DNA of 64,000 bases, taken from assembly GCF_003206645.1 (NCBI RefSeq), contig NZ_PZJP01000017.1:200933-264932 (forward strand), given 5' to 3'. Position numbers and translations under genes: made by a program. Position 1 is the first letter of the stretch. Every line of letters begins with the position of its first letter. Origin of the DNA: Salinicola aestuarinus. GTDB lineage: Bacteria > Pseudomonadota > Gammaproteobacteria > Pseudomonadales > Halomonadaceae. The notes under the pieces are model-generated. The model made no database searches and was not told the DNA's origin. It worked only from the letters and a program-made list of their open reading frames with translations. Positions 23,495-32,164 of the stretch are shown here, one piece after another.

Positions 23495-24058
23495 GTGACG
23501 CATAACAATCCGAACGAAGATCACGGCCAACTACTGATGGCCTGCGCCAAGGGGGACCAGGGTGCACTACAGGCACTCTACCGCCTGGAGGGAGCCCGTC
23601 TACTGGGCGTGGTGCAGCGTATCGTCAGCGACCGCGCCGTCGCCGAAGACATCATTCACGATGCCTTCGTCAATATCTGGACCAAATCGCACACCTTCGA
23701 TGCCGAGAGAGGCTCGGGCAAGACCTGGATGTTCAGCGTTGCCCGCCATCTCGCCTTGAATCACGTTCGTCGCCAGTATCGAGAAGTGACGGTGGACGAC
23801 GTCACCGCCGAAAAGCTCGATGCGGAACGCTCGCTCGCGGCAAGCGCCGAGATCGAGGACAGCTTCGATTGGCAGGGACGCGGCGATCTCGACCGCTGCC
23901 TCAGAGCGCTGGGGCCAGAGCGCCGCAACTGTCTGTTTCACGCCTACGTCGACGGCTACAGCCACTCGGAGATCGCCGAGCGGCTCGACCGTCCACTGGG
24001 TACCGTCAAAGCCTGGATAAAGCGCAGTCTTCATACGCTGCGCGAGTGCCTCTCATGA
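23495..24058 (+). CDS. ECF-family RNA polymerase sigma factor
   Basis: A 187-residue ECF (group 4) sigma factor. Region 2 covers about residues 12-85 (ALYRLEGARLLGVVQRIVSD, AEDIIHDAFVNIWTK, WMFSVARHLALNHVR) and region 4 about 125-185 (LGPERRNCLFHAYVDG, then HSEIAERLDRPLGTVKAWIK). The likely start is the GTG at 23495 with AAGGGA upstream; the frame extends to 23411 through the terminator, which is not plausible coding. Its stop overlaps the ATG of the anti-sigma gene (ATGA). Confidence 0.9.
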   Translation: MTHNNPNEDHGQLLMACAKGDQGALQALYRLEGARLLGVVQRIVSDRAVAEDIIHDAFVNIWTKSHTFDAERGSGKTWMFSVARHLALNHVRRQYREVTVDDVTAEKLDAERSLAASAEIEDSFDWQGRGDLDRCLRALGPERRNCLFHAYVDGYSHSEIAERLDRPLGTVKAWIKRSLHTLRECLS

Positions 24059-24825
24059 CCGACAGCTCACAACCTACCCCTAGTCCCGAGGCACTCGATG
24101 ACCTCGCCGGCGAGTATGTGCTTGGCACGCTCGACGACGAAGCGCGCCGCTCGCTGGAGCAGCGCCTGCCGCGCGAACCGGTCTTGCGAGATGCCATCGC
24201 GCGCTGGGAATCGCGGCTCACGCCCTATACCAGCATGGTCGACCCCGTCACGCCGCCGCCGGCGCTGTGGGCCCGGATCGATCGCAGCGTCTCCGAACGC
24301 ACCCTCCGCGAGGGCACCGACGCCGACAGCCGAGTCGCCGAGCGCCCCCAGGCCAGCAACGATGACAACGCCACGCCGTGGTGGTCTGCGCTGTGGCAGA
24401 ACCTGCCCCTTTGGCGCGGCGTCAGCCTGGCCAGTGTCGTCGCAGCGCTAGGACTGGCCCTGGCGATACCGTTGCAGAGCGACACCGGTCCGCGCTATCT
24501 GGTCGTGCTTTCGACGCCACAGCACACCCAGGCCGGCTGGATGATCCAAGCCGCGTCGCAGCGCGACATCGAGCTGATCCCCCTCGAGGATTTTCAGGTT
24601 CCCGCCGGCAAGACGCTGCAGTTCTGGACCAAGGCCGACGACTGGAGTGGACCGGTGTCGCTGGGTCTGGTCGATGCGAGTGGGCCACGGCGTCTGACGC
24701 TCGACGAGCTGCCGCCGCTCCAAGAAAACCAGCTCTTCGAACTGACCCTGGAAAATGATGGCGGCTCACCGCTGGACCGACCTACCGGCCCCATCCAGTT
24801 TATCGGCCGGGCGGTCTCGCTGTAG
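24055..24825 (+). CDS. RskA-type anti-sigma factor
   Basis: A 256-residue membrane protein. The cytoplasmic N-terminus (LDDLAGEYVLGTLDDEARR) is the usual RskA-type sigma-binding helix region and has no HxxxCxxC zinc motif. One membrane helix lies at about residues 121-139 (SLASVVAALGLALAIPLQ), followed by a periplasmic RskA C-terminal domain (YLVVLSTPQHTQAGWMIQAA, then LEDFQVPAGKTLQFWTK). It should hold the co-encoded sigma factor until a periplasmic signal triggers its cleavage. Signal and protease are unknown. Confidence 0.9.
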   Translation: MTDSSQPTPSPEALDDLAGEYVLGTLDDEARRSLEQRLPREPVLRDAIARWESRLTPYTSMVDPVTPPPALWARIDRSVSERTLREGTDADSRVAERPQASNDDNATPWWSALWQNLPLWRGVSLASVVAALGLALAIPLQSDTGPRYLVVLSTPQHTQAGWMIQAASQRDIELIPLEDFQVPAGKTLQFWTKADDWSGPVSLGLVDASGPRRLTLDELPPLQENQLFELTLENDGGSPLDRPTGPIQFIGRAVSL

Positions 24826-24959
24826 CGCATCCGCTCGAGCCCCTCGCCCTGCCTTTCTGCTTTCTCTCGCTGACGGCAGCGGCCCGACAAGCGCCGAGGA
24901 CCCACCGCCGCCAGACGGCGGCGACGGCGCCAACGAGCCCCTCATGCATATGCGAATGG

Positions 24960-25007
24960 TTGACATTTGCGGCCTAAAACGCCTTTAATTGGTTGATATT
25001 ATCAACC
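24960..25007 (+). promoter_or_regulatory. Promoter and MarR operator palindrome
   Basis: A perfect -35 TTGACA (24960-24965) and -10-like TTTAAT (24984-24989) at 18-base spacing are followed at once by the perfect palindrome GGTTGATATTATCAACC (24991-25007). It covers the expected transcription start, 13 bases before the MarR start codon. Autorepression by the MarR protein is the simplest reading. Confidence 0.7.
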
Positions 25008-25020
25008 TTATGAGTCACCC

Positions 25021-25443
25021 ATGCCGCAAGCCCCCGCGGGAGAGACGCTCCATCATCTACTGCACGCCTACCGCCGCGCGCTGAGACGCGCCTACGACGG
25101 GCAGTCGCTGGCGCTGACGGTCGCGCAGATTCGCGCGCTGAAATCGATCCGCGCGCTCGCCCCGACCTCGGCGCGGGAGGTCGCCGACTATCTGCAGCGC
25201 GACAAGGCGCAGATCACCCGCCTGCTTCGCGAACTGATCGAAACCGGCAGCGTCGTCAAGCAACCCGATCCCGATGACGGGCGACGCCAGATCCTGGCGC
25301 TCTCTGCCGACGGCCAGGCCTTGTTATCGCGCATCGACGAGGGCGAACGCCAGGTGCACGCCAGACTCGCTGCCGACCTCGATCAAACGGACATCGACGC
25401 GTTCGCCCGCCTGAGCCAGCGCATGATCCACAACCTCGACTGA
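25021..25443 (+). CDS. MarR-family transcriptional regulator
   Basis: A 140-residue winged-helix regulator. LTVAQIRALKSIRALAPTSA and the recognition region REVADYLQRDKAQITRLLRE, followed by the wing QPDPDDGRRQILALSADG, are typical MarR. It probably binds the palindrome at 24991-25007 and controls itself and the siderophore-interacting protein gene 13 bases downstream. The ligand is unknown. The ATG at 25021 lacks a strong ribosome site; transcripts starting within the palindrome would be near-leaderless. Confidence 0.92.
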   Translation: MPQAPAGETLHHLLHAYRRALRRAYDGQSLALTVAQIRALKSIRALAPTSAREVADYLQRDKAQITRLLRELIETGSVVKQPDPDDGRRQILALSADGQALLSRIDEGERQVHARLAADLDQTDIDAFARLSQRMIHNLD

Positions 25444-25456
25444 CCTGGAGCCCCTC

Positions 25457-26209
25457 ATGGCCAAGACGCCACCGCGACCTTTCACCGTCATCGCACGGCA
25501 ACAGCTGACACCGCACATGCTGCGCCTCACCCTCGGCGGCGAAGGCATGCGAGACTTCCCCGCCGACCAGCCGAGCGCGCACATCAAGCTCGTTTTCCCG
25601 ACCGAGGGCGAAGCGCGTGACCGCATGCGTACCTATACCGTCCGCGACCAGCGCGACGACCAGATCGATGTCGACTTCGTGCTACACGATGACAGCGGCC
25701 CTGCGGCGAGCTGGGCCGCCGAGGCCCAACCGGGCGACGAGATCCTCGTCGCCGGCCCTGGCCCGGTGAAGCGCCTGCCGGAAGACGCCGACTGGAACCT
25801 GCTGGTCGGCGACATGACGTCACTACCGGCGATCAGTGCCAACCTCGAACGGCTGCCGGCCCATGCCGTGGGTCACGTCATCATTGAAGTGGCGAGCGAC
25901 GCGGACAGGCAGACGCTCGATCTGCCCGAAGGCATCGCGCTCGACTACCGGATCAACCCTCATCCCGGCAGCGACAGCGACCTGTTGCTGAACGCGGTCA
26001 GAGCGCTCGACTGGCCAGCCGGCAAGCCAGGTATCTGGGTCGCCTGCGAGTTTTCCGCCATGCGCAAGCTGCGCCGACATCTCATCGACGACCGAGGTGT
26101 CGACAAGCGCGCCATGTATATTTCGAGCTACTGGAAACTCGGCAGCAACGAGGACGGTCACCGCGTGGTCAAACAGGAGGACGCGGTCAGTGACGCCGAA
26201 AGCGCCTGA
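25457..26209 (+). CDS. Siderophore-interacting protein (ferric-siderophore reductase family)
   Basis: A 250-residue FAD-dependent protein of the SIP/ViuB family. The FAD-binding RMRTYTVR and the C-terminal YISSYWKLGSNEDGHR motif are both present, with a GPGPVKRLP loop between. These enzymes reduce Fe(III)-siderophores in the cytoplasm with NAD(P)H. It follows the MarR gene by 13 bases and starts behind TGGAG, so the two form an operon. No siderophore receptor or synthesis gene is in the window. Confidence 0.9.
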   Translation: MAKTPPRPFTVIARQQLTPHMLRLTLGGEGMRDFPADQPSAHIKLVFPTEGEARDRMRTYTVRDQRDDQIDVDFVLHDDSGPAASWAAEAQPGDEILVAGPGPVKRLPEDADWNLLVGDMTSLPAISANLERLPAHAVGHVIIEVASDADRQTLDLPEGIALDYRINPHPGSDSDLLLNAVRALDWPAGKPGIWVACEFSAMRKLRRHLIDDRGVDKRAMYISSYWKLGSNEDGHRVVKQEDAVSDAESA

Positions 26210-26347
26210 CGCTAGCTATCGCCGGGTCCAACGCCGGCCGTCGAGCGGACGCCGTTCGCGCGGAGCCTGGGTTAGACTGGCGGTAAGGTGGGGGCCGGAA
26301 TCTGACCGGCGCCGTTCACGATAACGAGCGCCGGCCGCGCATCCGGC

Positions 26348-27493
26348 CTACTTCAGTTTGACGCTGAACCCGACGCCTTCGAGCGCGTCGCGAAGCTTGC
26401 CCTTGTTCTTCTTGAGCTCGACACGCAGGGTCTGAAATTCCCGACGTGCCGGATACTCGCGTCGATAGGTGTCGAACCCCTCCGCCATGCCGAGACGCCG
26501 ACGATAGCGGTCGAAGGCAAGGACATCACGGCGCACGTCGTAGCAGGCGCGGGCGCAGAGCGAGAGCGCCTCCAACGGCGGCGTCCAGCCGTGCAGAACG
26601 ATCTTGCTCAGCCAGGGGTCCGGCCTCAGCTGTCCCAGCTTGCGCCGGGCCGGCAGCCCGAAGTGGCGCATGGCCGCCTGGTAGACCATTTCAGTGCCGC
26701 GCATCTTGCCATCCACGCTATAGCCAGCAATGTGCGGCGTGGGGATGTCCACCAGGTCGTAGAGCGCTTCGTCGATGGCAGGCTCGTGCTCCCAGACGTC
26801 GATGACCGTGCGCAGATCCTGGGCGCGGGCGAGGCGTTCCCGTAGCGCCTCGCCATCCAGACAGTCACCTCGGCCGGCACTGATCAGCACGGTACCCGGC
26901 TTGAGCGCGTCGATACGACGGCGGTCCATCAGGTGGCGGGTCGCGTGCTCGCCCGCTTCGATGAGTGGCGTGTGCAGCGATAGGATGTCGGCGCGCTCGA
27001 TCAGCGTATCCAGATCGAGAAAATCGTCACGCCCTTCCTGCTCGGCTCGAGGCGGATCGCAGATCAGACAGGTCACGTCGAGATCGTCAAGGCGCGTGGC
27101 CAGTCGGCCGCCGACCTCGCCGGCCCCGATGATGCCCACCGTCTTGCCTGCCAGCGACACCCCCTCCTCTTCGGCCAGCAGCAGCAGACTCGACAACACA
27201 TAGTCCACCACCGAGTCGGCGTTGCTGCCTGGCGCGCTGGAAAAGCCAATGCCGCGCTGGCGCAGGGCATCCAGGTCGATGTGATCGGTGCCGATGGTGC
27301 AAGTGCCGACGAACTTGATCGCCGAGCCCTCGACCATCTCGGCCGTCACTGGCGTCACCGAGCGGACGATCAGTACGTCCGCGTCGCGCACGCTCTCCAG
27401 CGTCATATCGCGACCGGCTTGCCGCACCACTTCGCCGAGCTCGCCGAAGAACTCCTCGGCCAGCGGCACGTTTTCATCCACCAGGATGCGCAT
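26348..27493 (-). CDS. pdxB: Erythronate-4-phosphate dehydrogenase
   Basis: A 381-residue D-2-hydroxyacid dehydrogenase of the PdxB type, catalysing the second step of pyridoxal phosphate synthesis. It opens MRILVDENVPLAEEFFGELG, has the NAD motif GIIGAGEVGGRLA, the catalytic Arg region SAGRGDCLDG, and HIAGYSVDGKMRGTEM with the active His. The C-terminal dimerisation domain (about 285-381) is present, which separates PdxB from SerA. The ATG at 27493 follows GAGAGG. Confidence 0.95.
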   Translation of the reverse strand: MRILVDENVPLAEEFFGELGEVVRQAGRDMTLESVRDADVLIVRSVTPVTAEMVEGSAIKFVGTCTIGTDHIDLDALRQRGIGFSSAPGSNADSVVDYVLSSLLLLAEEEGVSLAGKTVGIIGAGEVGGRLATRLDDLDVTCLICDPPRAEQEGRDDFLDLDTLIERADILSLHTPLIEAGEHATRHLMDRRRIDALKPGTVLISAGRGDCLDGEALRERLARAQDLRTVIDVWEHEPAIDEALYDLVDIPTPHIAGYSVDGKMRGTEMVYQAAMRHFGLPARRKLGQLRPDPWLSKIVLHGWTPPLEALSLCARACYDVRRDVLAFDRYRRRLGMAEGFDTYRREYPARREFQTLRVELKKNKGKLRDALEGVGFSVKLK

Positions 27494-27677
27494 GAAACCT
27501 CTCTTCCTCGAATAGTGACTGACCGTCGCCCGCACCGCCCGAGCGCGTCGATTTATTCACCGCGTGCTTTACAATGGCGCAGAGACACCAGCGCCGGGCG
27601 AGTCGACTCGGCGCAGCCATCTTAGGCCGGCCACCCGGCGTGAACAAGCCGCGGGGCCCACCACAGCAGGAGTTCGC

Positions 27678-27953
27678 GTGATCGTTCGTTGGGAAAGTGA
27701 GCATGACTACGTGCTCGTCCATCTGCATCAGGACATGTTCGGCGACTGGATCTTCAGCCGAGCCTGGGGGCAGATCGGCACACAGTACGGTGGGCTCAAA
27801 CACGCCGTCGCCGACAGCTACGACCAGGCCCAGCTCTGGCTGGACAATCTCGCTCATATCCAGCTCGCGCGTGGACTGCGAAAGGTACTCGAAGCCGAGG
27901 ACGAGAGCCCGGAAGGCCGACGTGCCATGGCGCAACTTTCATTGCTCGACTGA
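27678..27953 (+). CDS. WGR-domain-like small protein
   Basis: A 91-residue protein starting at a GTG (27678) with AGGAG five bases upstream. The segment VHLHQDMFGDWIFSRAWGQI followed by GTQYGGLKH and a helix ending LARGLRK fits the WGR domain, which in larger proteins (PARPs, MolR) binds DNA or nucleotides. Alone, as here, its role is unknown. A GGGGCGAG-TAC-CTCGCCCC hairpin (27955-27977) follows the stop. Confidence 0.8.
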   Translation: MIVRWESEHDYVLVHLHQDMFGDWIFSRAWGQIGTQYGGLKHAVADSYDQAQLWLDNLAHIQLARGLRKVLEAEDESPEGRRAMAQLSLLD

Positions 27954-27954
27954 C

Positions 27955-27977
27955 CCGGGGCGAGTACCTCGCCCCGG
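27955..27977 (+). terminator. Hairpin between the WGR gene and rlmKL
   Basis: CCGGGGCGAG (27955-27964) with CTCGCCCCGG (27968-27977). The genes converge here; no T run on either side. Confidence 0.4.
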
Positions 27978-28063
27978 TACCCGACCGTGGCGGCCTGCGC
28001 TCCCGCTTCGAGCATGGCGCCTTGAGCAAGACGCCTTGAGGAAGACGCCTTGGCCACGATGCC

Positions 28064-30298
28064 TCACACGCGATGCGTCAACCGGAAGCAGTGATGAAGG
28101 TTGGTGCGCCGCGTGAAGTCGGGATCGAAGGTTTGCCGAGTAATCTCCTCGACCTCGAATGCCGCCTCGAGCGCCGGATCGAGGCGAAAGCGCTGCTGAT
28201 TGTTAGAGAAGATCAGCTCTCCCCCCGGCGCCAGCCGCGCCATCGCAAGCTCGATCAACCGAGCATGGTCGCGCTGCACGTCGAGGGTGCCATCCATCTT
28301 CTTGGAGTTGGAGAAGGTCGGCGGATCGAGAAAGATCAGATCGAAGGTAGCACTCGCGGTTTCCAACCAGCGGAAACAGTCGTCGCGCACCACCCGGTGT
28401 CGGCTCGGCGCCAGCTGATTGAGTGTGAAATTGTCCCGCGCCCACTCCAGATAGGTATTCGATAGATCGACGCTGACGCTCTCGGTCGCGCCGCCAAGGG
28501 CCGCATGAACCGTCGCCGTACCGGTGTAGCAGAACAGATTGAGAAAGCGCTTGCCGCTGGCTTTTTCACCCAGCATTCGCCGCACTGGCCGATGGTCGAG
28601 AAAGAGCCCGGTATCGAGGTAGTCGACCAGATTGACCCACAGCGACGCGGCCCCCTCTTTAACCACGAACCGCTGGTGGCTATCGCCCTGCTTTTCATAC
28701 TGCGCCTTGCCGCTCTGGCGCTCGCGCTGCTTGTAGTGGATCTGCTCGGGGCGTACGTCGAGCACCACCGGAATCGCACTCAGCGCGTCGAGCAACCGTC
28801 GCTGGGCACGGCTCGCGTCGACCGATTTCGGCGCTGCGTACTCCTGAACATGGATCTGATGACCATAGACATCGATCGCCAGAGCGTACTCCGGCATGTC
28901 AGCGTCATACAGTCGATAGCAGGATTCTCCGGAACGCTTCAACCATTTGGCGAGCCGCTTGCGGTTCTTCTGAAGACGGTTGGCGAACATCCGCGCGCCC
29001 TCACTCAGCGCCTCGCCGGGATCGGCGGTCGAGGCAGTGCCGGCCGATGCGGTCTGATTCTCGGCGATCGATGGCTCGGCGACGTCCGCCGTCGCAGGCT
29101 CGGTTTGCGCGGTTGCCGCCCGCGCGGCAACGTCGGCAAGCAGCAGCTTGCAGTCCAGCGGCCCGTTCTTGAATGCGTACTGACGGTGGGCGCGCAGCCC
29201 CAGGCGATGACCGAGATCCGGATTGCCGGTAAACAGCGCCAGCGTCCACCCGCCGAACTCACGTTTCAGACGCTCGCCGAGCTTGCCGTAGAGCGCCACC
29301 AGTTCCGGCAGCTCGCCGAGGCGTTCGCCGTAGGGGGGATTGGTGACCACAAGCCCGACGTCGGCGGCCTCGGGCGGTCGCGCCAGCGCCTGCACCGAGC
29401 CGCCCTCGAAATCGATCAGTGCCGGGATCCCCGCACGCATGGCGTTGCTGCGCGCCGCGGCGATGGCCTGCGGGCTTTGATCGAAGCCAAACAGGCGAGC
29501 CGTGATGCGCCGACGACCGAGCGACGCCCGCGCCCGGGCCTCCTGCGCAAGCTCACGCCAGCACTCGGCGTCGAAGTCGCCCAGGCGCTCGAAGCCGAAC
29601 TGCTCGCGAGCGAGCTGGGGCGCGGTGTCGGTGGCCATCATCGCCGCCTCGATCAACAGCGTTCCGGCACCGCACATCGGGTCGACGAGAGATTCACCGC
29701 GCTTCGCCCGCTCGGGCCAATCGGCGCGCACCAGTAGTGCTGCGGCCAGATTTTCCTTCAGCGGGGCGTGGCCGGCATCGCGCCGATAGCCACGCTGGTG
29801 CAGGCTCGCCCCCACCAGGTCGATCCCTACCAACAGCTGCCCACGGTGCAGATGCGCATAGACCCGAACGTCGGCGTCCTTGGGCGCCACCGAGGGGCGC
29901 TTTCGCCCGGCCAGCTGCATCGCCTCGACCACGCCGTCCTTGACCACCTGGGCACCGAACCGCGTGTGACGGATAGCGGCGGAGTGACCGTGGAAATCGA
30001 CCGCAAGGGTCTGGTCGTCATGCAGCAGACCGGCCCAATCGAGCCCTCTGACCGCCTCGACGATTGCCGGAGGCTCGTCACAACCCGCGATGCGGCCGAG
30101 CGTCATGACGACGCGATTGGCCAGGCGCGACCAGAGACAGATCCGATACGCCGTGGCCCGGTCCGCGGTGACGTGCACACCGGCGACCGTAATTTTTTGT
30201 ATCTGTGCCCCCAGTTCGGTGACCTCGTCTGCCAGCAGCGCCTCGACGCTCCACGGACAGGTGATATAGAGACTCAACAGCGAGTTATCGTCTTTCAT
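28064..30298 (-). CDS. rlmL: Bifunctional 23S rRNA methyltransferase RlmKL
   Basis: A 744-residue fusion that methylates G2445 (RlmL half, m2G) and G2069 (RlmK half, m7G) of 23S rRNA. Order: THUMP domain (about 50-150), first methyltransferase with DPMCGAGTLLIEA and NPPYGERL, then a low-complexity Ala/Thr/Glu linker near 405-450, then the RlmK half with FLNLFCYTGTATVHAALGG and LDPPTFSNSKKM. Length exceeds E. coli (702), mostly because of the linker. The ATG at 30298 (MKDDNSLLSLY) fits family starts. Confidence 0.95.
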   Translation of the reverse strand: MKDDNSLLSLYITCPWSVEALLADEVTELGAQIQKITVAGVHVTADRATAYRICLWSRLANRVVMTLGRIAGCDEPPAIVEAVRGLDWAGLLHDDQTLAVDFHGHSAAIRHTRFGAQVVKDGVVEAMQLAGRKRPSVAPKDADVRVYAHLHRGQLLVGIDLVGASLHQRGYRRDAGHAPLKENLAAALLVRADWPERAKRGESLVDPMCGAGTLLIEAAMMATDTAPQLAREQFGFERLGDFDAECWRELAQEARARASLGRRRITARLFGFDQSPQAIAAARSNAMRAGIPALIDFEGGSVQALARPPEAADVGLVVTNPPYGERLGELPELVALYGKLGERLKREFGGWTLALFTGNPDLGHRLGLRAHRQYAFKNGPLDCKLLLADVAARAATAQTEPATADVAEPSIAENQTASAGTASTADPGEALSEGARMFANRLQKNRKRLAKWLKRSGESCYRLYDADMPEYALAIDVYGHQIHVQEYAAPKSVDASRAQRRLLDALSAIPVVLDVRPEQIHYKQRERQSGKAQYEKQGDSHQRFVVKEGAASLWVNLVDYLDTGLFLDHRPVRRMLGEKASGKRFLNLFCYTGTATVHAALGGATESVSVDLSNTYLEWARDNFTLNQLAPSRHRVVRDDCFRWLETASATFDLIFLDPPTFSNSKKMDGTLDVQRDHARLIELAMARLAPGGELIFSNNQQRFRLDPALEAAFEVEEITRQTFDPDFTRRTNLHHCFRLTHRV

Positions 30299-30547
30299 GA
30301 TGGCGTCATCGGACCGTCGTCGGACGGTCATATTCCTATGAGTACAAATTTGGATCGGCGTTATGCCAAACCGCCTATCGACACTGGTTATCGTTTCGGC
30401 TAAAGCTAACACTCGTAGCTACGGTAAAACGCATGCGTGATGCTTGTCCGGACGTTCCGCGGACGGCCCACTTGTCGATGCCCCCGGGCGTACTGTGGGT
30501 CGTGCTGTCCCAACGCAGATGTAGTGGTTTTGACAAGAGGCCATACG

Positions 30548-30757
30548 ATGAAACGACAGAAACGTGATCGCAATCAGCGGGCATATCTGCACGGCTATAA
30601 AGCGGGGGTGGCCGGTCGCTCACGCGACGATTGCCCTAGCCAGGAGATCAATCTGCGCGAAAACTGGATGAGCGGCTGGCGCGAAGGCCGCGGCGATCAG
30701 TGGTCTGGGATGACGGGGGTCTCCGGGATTCATAAAAATCCCGCGGTCATGACCTGA
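30548..30757 (+). CDS. rmf: Ribosome modulation factor
   Basis: A 69-residue RMF, which pairs 70S ribosomes into inactive 100S dimers in stationary phase. It starts MKRQKRDRNQRAYLHGYKAG and includes GRSRDDCP and WMSGWREGRGDQW. It is longer than the E. coli form (55) by a C-terminal GMTGVSGIH tail, as in pseudomonads. The ATG at 30548 has AAGAGG upstream. It is divergent from rlmKL; rmf, rlmL and pyrD are also neighbours in E. coli. Confidence 0.95.
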   Translation: MKRQKRDRNQRAYLHGYKAGVAGRSRDDCPSQEINLRENWMSGWREGRGDQWSGMTGVSGIHKNPAVMT

Positions 30758-30836
30758 CACCGTTTTCGACATCGTTCACAACGTCATCGAATCCAGCAGT
30801 GGCACGAGACGCTACGTCACCGCTCGTGCCCTATCG

Positions 30837-30863
30837 AGGCCCGCCACATCGGCGGGCCTTTTC
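30837..30863 (+). terminator. Rho-independent terminator of rmf
   Basis: AGGCCCGCC (30837-30845) with GGCGGGCCT (30851-30859), then TTTT. 80 bases after the rmf stop. Confidence 0.8.
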
Positions 30864-30937
30864 GTTACCAGCGACGCGGCCCGACCTGGCGATCGTTGGC
30901 ATCAACGAAAAGCCGTGGCCTTAGCGACCGTTCGCGA

Positions 30938-31978
30938 TCAGAGCGCAGCGCTATCGAAGTCGTCGGTTCGGCGAGTCGCTTCGACACATTCGCCCACCAG
31001 CTCCGGTCCCCGATAGATGAACCCGGTGTAGAGCTGGACCAGGTCCGCGCCGGCCTGACACTTCTCACTGGCACGAACGCCGCTGTCGATACCGCCCGCA
31101 CCGATGATCGGCATGTCAGGCAGCAGCCGGCGAAGCTCTCTGACCACCGCCGTGGAAGTGGCAAACAGCGGCGCTCCCGAGAGCCCACCGGCCTCATGCG
31201 CATGCGGCGTGCCCACGACGTTCTCCCGCGCGATGGTCGTGTTGGTGGCGATCACGCCATCGATGGCGTTGGCCTTCAGCGCGGCGGCGACCAGGCCGAT
31301 CTCGTCCCGGCTCATGTCCGGGGCGATTTTCACTGCCAGCGGGACACGCCGACCATTGGCAGCGTCGAGCCGGGTCGCCTCCTGTTTGAGCGCACCGAGC
31401 AGCGAATCCAGATGCTCGCCGAACTGTAGACTCCGGAGCCCCGGGGTATTCGGCGACGAGACGTTGACGGTGATGTAGTGCGCGGCCGCGTGTGCCCGCT
31501 GCAGACAGGTGACGTAGTCATCGACCGCTCGCTCCACCGGCGTCGTGAGGTTCTTGCCGATATTGATCCCGATGACACCGGCATAGCGACTTCGACGCAC
31601 GTTGGCGACCAGATGATCGACACCGGCATTGTTGAATCCCATCCGATTGATGATCGCCTGCGGCCCGGTCAGCCGAAAAAGCCGCGGCCGCGGATTGCCC
31701 TGCTGCGCCTTGGGCGTGACCGTGCCGACCTCGACGAAGCCGAAGCCGAGTGCACCCAGCGCATCGAGATGGTCGGCGTTCTTGTCGAGCCCCGCCGCCA
31801 GACCGACGCGATTGGCAAACGACAGCCCCATCGTCTCTACCGGCGCCCCGCTCTCGAACCGCCCGCCGAACCGACCGGCGAGGCGCAGCCGGTGCGCGGC
31901 GTCGAGGCCGGTAAGCGTCAGGCGATGGGCGGTCTCGGGGTCGAGACGAAACAGCAGGGAGCGAGCGACGGGGTACAT
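30938..31978 (-). CDS. pyrD: Dihydroorotate dehydrogenase (quinone)
   Basis: A 346-residue class 2 DHODH, converting dihydroorotate to orotate at the inner membrane with quinone as acceptor. The amphipathic N-terminal helix (MYPVARSLLFRLDPETAHR) is the membrane/quinone tunnel part. AAGLDKNADHLDALGALGFG, NRMGFNN and VNVSSPNTPGLR with the catalytic Ser are present. The ATG at 31978 matches class 2 starts. Confidence 0.96.
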   Translation of the reverse strand: MYPVARSLLFRLDPETAHRLTLTGLDAAHRLRLAGRFGGRFESGAPVETMGLSFANRVGLAAGLDKNADHLDALGALGFGFVEVGTVTPKAQQGNPRPRLFRLTGPQAIINRMGFNNAGVDHLVANVRRSRYAGVIGINIGKNLTTPVERAVDDYVTCLQRAHAAAHYITVNVSSPNTPGLRSLQFGEHLDSLLGALKQEATRLDAANGRRVPLAVKIAPDMSRDEIGLVAAALKANAIDGVIATNTTIARENVVGTPHAHEAGGLSGAPLFATSTAVVRELRRLLPDMPIIGAGGIDSGVRASEKCQAGADLVQLYTGFIYRGPELVGECVEATRRTDDFDSAAL

Positions 31979-32106
31979 GAGAATTTCTCGTCGGCGACGG
32001 TGGGAGGGCAATACGACCGGCAGTCCGGACCATTGGGGATCAGCGGCGTAGGAGTATACCTCAACGGCTCACCCGCGGACGAGTCGGCGTCACCGCTGCG
32101 CCAACG

Positions 32107-32135
32107 AAAAGACCCGGCACCTGGGGTGCCGGGTC
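32107..32135 (-). terminator. Rho-independent terminator of the two-domain secreted protein gene
   Basis: GACCCGGCACC (32111-32121) pairs with GGTGCCGGGTC (32125-32135), followed by TTTT on the minus strand. 30 bases after the stop codon. Confidence 0.8.
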
Positions 32136-32164
32136 GATGTCACGCGTGCGGAACGTCTGGCGGG

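Noticed and set aside
28505..29737. A 410-codon plus-strand frame opposite rlmKL
   Set aside because: Antisense shadow in third-position-GC-rich DNA; rlmKL has all its motifs.
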